Below are positions 7,440 to 12,067 of a DNA stretch of 12,067 nucleotides, one piece after another. The stretch lies in assembly GCA_002389705.1 (NCBI GenBank), contig DGQJ01000081.1, forward strand, positions 1 to 12,067. Direction: 5' to 3'. The stretch comes from Bacteroidales bacterium UBA4417 (GTDB taxonomy: Bacteria > Bacteroidota > Bacteroidia > Bacteroidales > UBA4417). The notes below the pieces were generated by a model. That model had not been told where the DNA came from, did not search any database, and saw only the letters and a list, made by a program, of their open reading frames with translations. The first letter of the stretch is position 1, and each line of letters begins with the position of its first letter. A program made the position numbers and the translations under genes.

Positions 7440-7478
7440 AATATTAAGTTTTGAAAACCAATTCCGTTAACCATTTCG

Positions 7479-7501
7479 CTGAATATCATTCAGATAATGA
7501 T
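7479..7501 (-). other. Overlapping inverted repeats in the Hdr operon leader
   Basis: Two perfect dyads share bases: CTGAAT-N3-ATTCAG (7479-7493) and ATCATT-N5-AATGAT (7485-7501). Both lie between the putative transcription start and the TTG start. As RNA hairpins they could not form together. They may equally be DNA-binding dyads; no known riboswitch fold is recognised. Confidence 0.35.
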
Positions 7502-7543
7502 GACGACATCAAAAACAGAATGTATACGGTTTCAATTAAAAGG

Positions 7544-7576
7544 CAAAGATAATTTAAACATACTTCATGTATGAAA
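7544..7576 (-). promoter_or_regulatory. Candidate promoter of the Hdr-like operon
   Basis: The minus strand shows TATCTTTG (7544-7551), a perfect TAnnTTTG -7 box. TTTC lies 21 nt upstream (7573-7576) as an imperfect -33 element. The start would fall near 7538, giving a leader of roughly 100 nt. A dyad TTCAT-N2-ATGAA (7564-7575) sits in the spacer and could bind a regulator. Confidence 0.5.
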
Positions 7577-7600
7577 TAGGTGATATTTGTTATAAAGACT

Positions 7601-7633
7601 AAATAAAAATAGCAGGTTTATCTGCCTGCTATT
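7601..7633 (-). terminator. Intrinsic terminator of the pyrE-SRPBCC operon
   Basis: A perfect 9-bp stem AATAGCAGG/CCTGCTATT (7608-7616 with 7625-7633) with an 8-nt loop is followed on the minus strand by TTTTTATTT. It starts about 33 nt after the SRPBCC stop codon, a standard position. It separates this operon from the Hdr-like operon downstream on the same strand. Confidence 0.85.
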
Positions 7634-7665
7634 CAATATCATCAACCTATTTTATCCTGGTTTCA

Positions 7666-8073
7666 TTATTTTTCCATTTCCTCTCTCAGTTTCTTTATAA
7701 GCATATCCACGAAATTCTGCAATGGCTTTTCAACCATCATCGCGATAAAGGGATTCATATCCGCATTAATCACCATCTGAGCTGTGCATTGCTGTTCCGA
7801 AACAGGTTCAAAAAAGGAGTCGAGCGTAAACCCGAAAGGAATTTTGCCTTCACCCTGCATACCAATTTTTGTAAAAGGCACCTTTTCGGTGATACGAAGA
7901 CCCAGTGTAGCCAGGCCCTTCACTTCGAAGGAGCAGGAATCGCCGTTCGACTGCCAGTTGATAACCTGCTCAGGCAGCAAGGCCGAAAAATGATCGAAAT
8001 TGCTCAGGAAACCAAATACTTTTTCGGCCGGGCAATTGATGCTTGCAATATCGCTTTCTATCCGTTTGCTCAT
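7666..8073 (-). CDS. SRPBCC (START/polyketide-cyclase-like) family protein
   Basis: This 135-residue cytoplasmic protein has the pattern of the SRPBCC helix-grip fold. It starts with a strand (RIESDIASINCPAEKVF), then a helix with FGFLSNFDHF. A central run of strands with SCSFEVKG and LRITEKVPF follows, and it ends in a long amphipathic helix (about 105-135). Such proteins bind hydrophobic ligands, but this small Bacteroidetes subgroup has no assigned function that I know. I chose the ATG at 8073 rather than the upstream ATG at 8109. It forms an ATGA overlap with the pyrE stop, and MSKRIESD fits the family start. Translation is probably coupled to pyrE, and the terminator at 7601-7633 ends the unit. 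Confidence 0.82.
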   Translation of the reverse strand: MSKRIESDIASINCPAEKVFGFLSNFDHFSALLPEQVINWQSNGDSCSFEVKGLATLGLRITEKVPFTKIGMQGEGKIPFGFTLDSFFEPVSEQQCTAQMVINADMNPFIAMMVEKPLQNFVDMLIKKLREEMEK

Positions 8074-8720
8074 TTGTCCTGCCCCCACCCTTTTGGATTC
8101 TCGCGCCATTTAATCAGCGACTGCATATCCGAATCCTTAATATGATTCTGTTCCAATGCTTTTTTGATCAGGAAATCGTAGTTGGTAAGTGTGTGCAGCG
8201 TACAGGAAGCAGCTTTAAAATTTTCTTCAGCATCCGAAAGTCCATAGGTAAATATAGCAACCATACCTTTCACATTGCAGCCAGCATCGCGCAAAGCCTG
8301 CACGGCATTCAGGCTGCTTTTGCCGGTCGAAATCAGGTCTTCGACCACCACTACCGACTGCCCGCTCTCCACCACGCCTTCTATCTGATTTTCGAGGCCA
8401 TGGCTTTTTTTCTCCGAACGAATATAAACAAACGGCAATCCCAGGTCCTGCGCAACAAGTGCCCCAATGGCAATAGCTCCGGTAGCAACACCCGCAATCA
8501 GGTCAACGGTTCCAAACTCCTCGTTGATCATTTTTACAAATTCCTGGCGGAGATAAGTACGGATTTTGGGATAGGACAGCGTACGGCGGTTGTCGCAATA
8601 TATGGGTGATTTTATACCCGACGCCCAGGTGAATGGGTTAGCATTATCAAGCTTTATTGCTTTAATTTGCAAAAGCGATTCGGCTGTAATAAGTCCGGTT
8701 TCTTCAAAATTATTTCTCAT
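8070..8720 (-). CDS. pyrE: Orotate phosphoribosyltransferase
   Basis: This enzyme joins orotate to PRPP to make orotidine 5'-phosphate in de novo pyrimidine synthesis. The 216-residue product shows NPFTWASGIKSPIYCDNR (28-45) for orotate binding, GVATGAIAIGALVA (77-90), the flexible loop with RSEKKSHG (101-108), and the PRPP motif VVVVEDLISTGKSS (123-136). An upstream ATG at 8771 would add 17 residues with no family match. The ATG at 8718-8720 gives the usual length and N-terminus. This start overlaps the divergent Nudix ATG inside CATG (8718-8721). A -7 box ends only five bases before it, so the mRNA may be leaderless or nearly so. The stop overlaps the SRPBCC start. Confidence 0.96.
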   Translation of the reverse strand: MRNNFEETGLITAESLLQIKAIKLDNANPFTWASGIKSPIYCDNRRTLSYPKIRTYLRQEFVKMINEEFGTVDLIAGVATGAIAIGALVAQDLGLPFVYIRSEKKSHGLENQIEGVVESGQSVVVVEDLISTGKSSLNAVQALRDAGCNVKGMVAIFTYGLSDAEENFKAASCTLHTLTNYDFLIKKALEQNHIKDSDMQSLIKWRENPKGWGQDK

Positions 8721-9345
8721 GCTGCAAAGATATACAGTTTTTTTGAATGAAAAGGCAGTTACCATAGGCAACGATTTTAAAACTGATCCTGGCCTAGGTG
8801 ATGCTCTCGAAAAATATAGCGGTAAGCACTCACTTGCTGAATGTTACAACTTTTTTTCGACGACAGATTCATGCATGAACCTGTACATAAAAACCACTGA
8901 CAATTTCGCGGAGGCCTGCACCACATTTAACTCGATGTTTACCCGGATAGCGGCCGGTGGCGGCATTGTGCGAAACCTAAAACAGGATTACCTTTTTATA
9001 AACCGACTGGGAAAATGGGATCTGCCCAAGGGGAAATTACACAAAAATGAACCAGCAGTTGAAGGCGCCTTGCGCGAAGTGATGGAAGAAACCGGGCTTA
9101 CCACGCTTTCCGTTATAAAACCGTTGCCTTCAACCTTTCATATTTATACCGACCGGAAAGGAAAAGAAATTTTAAAAGAAACCTACTGGTTCGAAATGCT
9201 TTGCACCGAAGATCAGCTACTTGTACCACAACTGGAAGAAGACATAACAGAAGTGCGCTGGTTCGCCCCGGATGAACTGCATATCCCGGTTCAAAATACC
9301 TATGCCTCGTTGCAACATTTACTCGAACAATATTTACAGGTATAA
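8719..9345 (+). CDS. Nudix hydrolase with N-terminal extension domain
   Basis: This 208-residue protein is predicted to hydrolyse a nucleoside diphosphate linked to another group. The Nudix box is complete: G105, E111, R119-E120, E123-E124, G126 in the pattern G-x5-E-x7-RE-x2-EE-x-G. It is preceded by KWDLPKG (99-105), and residues 77-180 form the catalytic fold. Residues 1-75 (MLQRYTVFLNEKAV onward) form a separate extension typical of Bacteroidetes Nudix proteins next to pyrE, by recollection. The start at 8719 matches this family N-terminus. The frame is open upstream into pyrE antisense, but those residues have no family resemblance. The start shares CATG with the divergent pyrE start. 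The natural substrate is not evident. Confidence 0.9.
   Translation: MLQRYTVFLNEKAVTIGNDFKTDPGLGDALEKYSGKHSLAECYNFFSTTDSCMNLYIKTTDNFAEACTTFNSMFTRIAAGGGIVRNLKQDYLFINRLGKWDLPKGKLHKNEPAVEGALREVMEETGLTTLSVIKPLPSTFHIYTDRKGKEILKETYWFEMLCTEDQLLVPQLEEDITEVRWFAPDELHIPVQNTYASLQHLLEQYLQV
8725..8732 (-). promoter_or_regulatory. -7 box of pyrE implying a leaderless mRNA
   Basis: The minus strand reads TATCTTTG, a perfect TAnnTTTG match, with its last base five positions upstream of the pyrE ATG. Initiation four to six bases after the box would place the 5' end at or next to the start codon. The -33 element is poor (a TTTTC run at 8749-8753). The box lies inside codons 3-5 of the divergent Nudix gene. Confidence 0.5.
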
Positions 9346-9356
9346 GCCTACACATG

Positions 9357-9399
9357 CATTCCGGAATGAGCATTCTAATTCTGGATACCGGATATTTTT
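9357..9399 (+). terminator. Weak candidate terminator after the Nudix gene
   Basis: The 12-bp palindrome CATTCCGGAATG (9357-9368) overlaps GAATG-AG-CATTC. TCCGG (9360-9364) can also pair with CCGGA (9388-9392), followed by TATTTTT. The long loop and 5-bp stem make this a modest terminator at best. Confidence 0.3.
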
Positions 9400-9525
9400 C
9401 AGCACAATAGTTGCCATTACCAAAAATCGAATAAAAAGAATGTACATTTTTTCAATTTTATTTTCTTGATTTACATACACTTAAAAATTATTTACTTATT
9501 TTTCAGTTAATCTACTGCTTTTTAA

Positions 9526-9588
9526 GTTGCATTACTGTATTTACAGTTGTATATTTGCTGCGTTTTACTTTACAGCGCTACATATGCA
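9526..9588 (+). promoter_or_regulatory. blaI promoter with BlaI/MecI-type operator dyads
   Basis: GTTG (9526-9529), then 20 nt, then TATATTTG (9550-9557) is a close match to the Bacteroidetes promoter. In the spacer, ACTGTA-TT-TACAGT (9534-9547) is a perfect dyad. It overlaps TACA-GT-TGTA (9542-9551), which has the TACA-N2-TGTA layout of bla/mec operators and touches the -7 box. A second near-match, TACA-TA-TGCA (9579-9588), covers the blaI start codon. Autorepression by BlaI is a direct inference. Confidence 0.65.
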
Positions 9589-9976
9589 AATCAAAAAACT
9601 TACATCGGCCGAAGAAGAAATCATGCAGATTTTATGGAGCCTGGGCAAAGGCTTTATTAAAGATATACTTGAGCAGATGCCCGAGCCTAAACCTCCTTAT
9701 ACAACCGTGTTGTCGGTAATCAGGGTATTGGAGAAAAAGAATTTTGTGAGCCACAAACAATTCGGCAATACATACGAATACTTCCCGCTTGTGCTGAAAA
9801 AGGAATATGCCGGCGAACATTTCAACCAATTTCTTTCGGGATATTTTAATAATTCCTTCCCCAAAATGGCGGCTTTTTTTGCCCGTGAAAATAACCTGAG
9901 CATGAAAGAGCTGGAGGAACTCATCAGGCTTACCGAAATTGAACTGCAAAAAGACAAAACGCAGCCGGCTGAATAG
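9584..9976 (+). CDS. blaI: BlaI/MecI-family transcriptional repressor
   Basis: This 130-residue winged-helix repressor binds DNA as a dimer and is inactivated by proteolysis in the bla/mec systems. Residues 1-72 form the winged helix: LTSAEEEIMQILW (6-18), then PYTTVLSVIRVLEKKNFV (38-55) as recognition helix with its following turn. The wing is near SHKQFGNTYEYFPLV (56-70). Residues 75-130 form the helical dimerisation part. The ATG at 9584 was chosen over one at 9527, because the family begins with this motif and the added residues would be encoded across the promoter. It lies 47 bp before an M56 peptidase gene, the classical pair. No beta-lactamase or PBP gene follows, so the regulon is unknown. 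Confidence 0.92.
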   Translation: MQIKKLTSAEEEIMQILWSLGKGFIKDILEQMPEPKPPYTTVLSVIRVLEKKNFVSHKQFGNTYEYFPLVLKKEYAGEHFNQFLSGYFNNSFPKMAAFFARENNLSMKELEELIRLTEIELQKDKTQPAE

Positions 9977-10023
9977 AAATTACTCATAATCAATTAATCG
10001 CAGAACCATAACTCCCCAGTAAG

Positions 10024-11457
10024 ATGGATACAATACTTGAATACCTTGTAAAATCAAGCATATCACTGCTGGCATTTTACCTGTTTTTCTGGATCCTGAA
10101 CCGGAAATCGACCCACTTTATGCTGAACAGGATAGTGCTCTTGTTTGGTCTTGTAAGTTCTCTCATCCTGCCGTTCATCCACATCAATCTTGCCCCCGAG
10201 GTAATTCTCGTGGCGATACCGGTTTCGTCAATCGATTTTTCGAAACTGGTAACCCAATCTGAAACCAGTAAGCCTGGTTGGGGAATGCACGAAATAATTC
10301 TGCTTATTTATGCTGCGGGCATAGCAATCACGCTGGCACGGCTGGTTTACCAGGCCATACGGATCAGGCAGCTGTATAAAAAATCAGCCAAGGAAACCCT
10401 GCACGAACTTACTTTGGTTTGCACCGATATGCCCATTACGCCATTTGCCTATTTCAAAAAGATATTTATTCACAGATCCGGGGTCGATCAGCATGCGGTT
10501 GAGCAAATACTGGCACACGAAAAATCGCATATCAAGCAACTGCATTATGTCGATTTACTGCTTGTTGAACTCATTGCAGTAGTTCAATGGTTTAACCCTG
10601 TAGTTTGGCTTTACGAAGCCGCGCTGAAAGAAGTACACGAATACCTGGCCGATGAAACAGTGCTGAAACAAGGCTATAAAAAAGGAGAATACCAGGTGCT
10701 GCTTATTAACCAGGCTGTAGGTGGACCCATATTTACCATCTCTCACCATTTCAATAAATCACTCATTAAAAAACGAATTCTTATGATGACAAAAATCAAA
10801 TCCACACGATTTACGCAACTGAATGCGCTCCTGCTGCTGCCTGTAACGGCTTTCCTGCTGATGGCTTTTTCGAACCCGGAAAACATAGTAAAACCGGTAT
10901 TTCAATCGGCCAGACAACTGGCTGTTGGCCTCCATGTAGCTGATGCGCGGTTGCAGGCTTCGGCGCCTGATACTATTACAGTAACCGTAAAAAAATCAGT
11001 CAATGCAAAACAACCGGGTTCAAAAACAGATACCCTGGTTGAGAAAACTGAAAATATCAAAACTATTTATATCGTTGATGGTGTTGAAAAAACCGATTTT
11101 AACGAGAAAGAAATCAGCCCCGAAACCATTGAGACTGTAAATGTTTATAAAGGGGATAAAGCTACTGAACTTTATGGTGAAAAAGGCAAAAACGGGGTGG
11201 TTGTGGTGAGCACCAAGAAAATTGTAAAACAATCGGGAAGCGATAAAACCGAAATTATTATAAATTCATCGGAAAGCACCCTCGACAAAGCATATGTAGT
11301 GGTAGACGGGGTTCATGATCCTGATTTTATTAAGAATAATAAAAACCCCGAAAATATTGAAAGTATAGATATCCTTAAAGGTGAATCGGCTACTGCACTT
11401 TATGGCGAGAAGGGGAAGAATGGTGTGATTATAATTACGCTAAAAAAGAAAAAATAA
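10024..11457 (+). CDS. BlaR1-like M56 metallopeptidase with duplicated TonB-plug-like C-terminus
   Basis: This 477-residue membrane zinc protease is the likely partner that inactivates BlaI. Hydrophobic segments are near 5-24, 33-53, 90-110 and 264-282, with another hydrophobic stretch at 177-198. The zinc site HEKSH (165-169) and the downstream EYLADE (206-211) face the cytoplasm in the BlaR1 topology. BlaR1 and MecR1 end in a penicillin-binding sensor. Here residues 283-477 instead contain two similar units of about 52 residues (347-398 and 423-475). Each has VDG, a P-E-x-IE-x-[IV] stretch, KG-x3-AT-x-LYGEKGKNGV and a hydrophobic strand. These resemble the plug segment of SusC-type receptors. 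The tail is probably periplasmic. What it senses, and whether it contacts TonB, is unknown. Confidence 0.88.
   Translation: MDTILEYLVKSSISLLAFYLFFWILNRKSTHFMLNRIVLLFGLVSSLILPFIHINLAPEVILVAIPVSSIDFSKLVTQSETSKPGWGMHEIILLIYAAGIAITLARLVYQAIRIRQLYKKSAKETLHELTLVCTDMPITPFAYFKKIFIHRSGVDQHAVEQILAHEKSHIKQLHYVDLLLVELIAVVQWFNPVVWLYEAALKEVHEYLADETVLKQGYKKGEYQVLLINQAVGGPIFTISHHFNKSLIKKRILMMTKIKSTRFTQLNALLLLPVTAFLLMAFSNPENIVKPVFQSARQLAVGLHVADARLQASAPDTITVTVKKSVNAKQPGSKTDTLVEKTENIKTIYIVDGVEKTDFNEKEISPETIETVNVYKGDKATELYGEKGKNGVVVVSTKKIVKQSGSDKTEIIINSSESTLDKAYVVVDGVHDPDFIKNNKNPENIESIDILKGESATALYGEKGKNGVIIITLKKKK
11062..11448 (+). repeat. Tandem plug-like protein repeat within the M56 gene
   Basis: Units 11062-11217 and 11290-11448 encode two related segments that share LYGEKGKNGV exactly, with VDG and KG-x3-AT at equal spacing. 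The DNA has diverged at many third positions, which suggests an old duplication kept by selection. Confidence 0.75.
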
Positions 11458-11490
11458 ATAAGCCTGTATTCCGGTACTTCGGGAAAGGTC

Positions 11491-11528
11491 AAAAAACAAC
11501 TGTTGTACATCACGGCAGTTGTTTTTTT
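11491..11528 (+). terminator. Intrinsic terminator of blaI-M56
   Basis: A perfect 12-bp stem AAAAAACAACTG (11491-11502) pairs with CAGTTGTTTTTT (11516-11527) around a 13-nt loop, ending in a run of seven T. It lies 34 nt after the M56 stop. The A-rich 5' arm could also give a reverse-strand terminator. Confidence 0.9.
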
Positions 11529-11576
11529 ATGAGGACTACCCTATTTACCTGGCGGGGCTATTTAGAAATATCTGTT

Positions 11577-11584
11577 TACCTTTG
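11577..11584 (+). promoter_or_regulatory. -7 box of the coaD promoter
   Basis: TACCTTTG is a perfect TAnnTTTG match located 15 nt before the coaD ATG, placing transcription start near 11590 and leaving a leader of about 10 nt. No clear TTTG is seen at the -33 position. Confidence 0.5.
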
Positions 11585-11599
11585 CATAAAATCACCGTT

Positions 11600-12055
11600 A
11601 TGAAAATTGCAGTTTTCCCGGGTTCATTTGACCCCATTACCCGTGGCCACGAATCGATCCTGAGACGTGCAATACCCCTATTCGATAAAATTATTGTTGC
11701 CGTTGGGGTTAATTCCGATAAAAGCGGCTATTTCCCTGTTGAAAAAAGGCTTGAATGGCTCAATCAGACTTTCAGCGATTTGCCTCAGGTAAGCGTTGAA
11801 AGTTATAATGGCCTCACTGTTGATTTCTGCAACAAGGTAGGTGCATCGTATATTCTGCGCGGGCTGCGAACTTCAGCCGACTTCGAATTCGAACGCGGTG
11901 TGGCACAGGTGAACCTGAAACTGGAGTCGGATGTAGAAACCGTTTTCATGCTGGCGCTGCCTGAATATGTAATGGTTACCTCATCTATTGTGCGTGAGGT
12001 GCACAAGCACGGAGGCAATATTGATCAATTTATTCCCGAAGCAATAGCAATTTAA
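11600..12055 (+). CDS. coaD: Pantetheine-phosphate adenylyltransferase
   Basis: This enzyme transfers AMP from ATP to 4'-phosphopantetheine, giving dephospho-CoA, the penultimate step of coenzyme A synthesis. The 151-residue protein is of normal length and complete. Motifs are GSFDPITRGH (8-17) with the TxGH nucleotidyltransferase signature, NSDKSGYF (38-45), ESYNGLTVDF (67-76), ILRGLR (85-90) and TSSIVREV (127-134). The ATG at 11600 is chosen over one at 11519. The family begins MKIAVFPGSFDP, and the longer frame would overlap the upstream terminator and promoter. It appears to be transcribed from its own promoter, separate from blaI-M56. The window ends 12 bp after the stop. Confidence 0.96.
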   Translation: MKIAVFPGSFDPITRGHESILRRAIPLFDKIIVAVGVNSDKSGYFPVEKRLEWLNQTFSDLPQVSVESYNGLTVDFCNKVGASYILRGLRTSADFEFERGVAQVNLKLESDVETVFMLALPEYVMVTSSIVREVHKHGGNIDQFIPEAIAI

Positions 12056-12067
12056 TCCTGACTTTCA

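Noticed and set aside
8043..8609. 188-codon plus-strand frame opposite pyrE
   Set aside because: Antisense to pyrE and SRPBCC, both with clear motifs. Its residues look like reverse translation of conserved codons.
8721..8771. Longer pyrE start at 8771
   Set aside because: The 17 added residues do not resemble PyrE and would be read from inside the Nudix gene. The internal ATG gives normal length.
9584..11457. Beta-lactam resistance locus
   Set aside because: BlaI and an M56 protease are present, but there is no beta-lactamase or PBP gene and the M56 protein lacks a penicillin-binding sensor domain.
1..12067. tRNA, rRNA, CRISPR arrays and insertion sequences
   Set aside because: Looked for on both strands. 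No cloverleaf, regular spacer-repeat array or transposase motif was recognised by eye.

Overview
The window looks like chromosomal DNA of a Bacteroidota bacterium, most likely a Bacteroidales/Marinilabiliales-type anaerobe or facultative anaerobe. The evidence is internal. Promoter candidates match the Bacteroidetes TAnnTTTG / TTTG pattern, starts lack clear Shine-Dalgarno sites, and a BlaI-M56 pair carries TonB-plug-like C-terminal repeats. The remaining genes (birA, pyrE, coaD, Nudix) resemble Bacteroidetes orthologues. No species call is possible from the sequence alone.

Layout: (1) 2-727, the 3' part of birA (+), entering from the left edge. (2) 828-1814, an orphan XylF-like sugar-binding lipoprotein (-) with its own promoter and no ABC transporter beside it. 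(3) 1815-2396, an AT-rich non-coding gap. (4) 2397-7439, a tight five-gene operon on the minus strand. In transcription order it encodes a long HdrC-like ferredoxin, an HdrB-like CCG protein, a short HdrA-like flavoprotein, a small HdrC, and a membrane protein fusing HdrE/NarI-, HdrC- and HdrD-like modules. (5) 7666-8720, pyrE plus an SRPBCC gene (-), ending in a clear intrinsic terminator. (6) 8719-9345, a Nudix hydrolase (+) whose start codon overlaps that of pyrE head to head. (7) 9584-11457, a blaI-M56 regulatory pair (+) behind a promoter that carries BlaI-type operator dyads, closed by a strong terminator. (8) 11600-12055, coaD (+).

The most interesting system is the Hdr-like operon. 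Its parts suggest an electron-transfer complex that links a soluble HdrA/B/C-type flavo-iron-sulfur module to the menaquinone pool through the membrane subunit. No hydrogenase, NADH-binding (Flox), F420 or Dsr/Apr gene is present in the window, so donor and acceptor are unknown. The HdrB-like subunit has lost two of five cysteines in its first CCG motif, whereas the membrane HdrD-like half keeps both motifs intact. Catalysis at a non-cubane cluster may therefore sit mainly in the membrane subunit.

The housekeeping genes birA, SRPBCC-pyrE, Nudix and coaD look like a conserved neighbourhood, recalled from memory, into which the XylF/Hdr block and the blaI-M56 block have been inserted. The blaI-M56 pair looks like an autoregulated protease-repressor switch without a beta-lactamase and without a penicillin-sensor domain.
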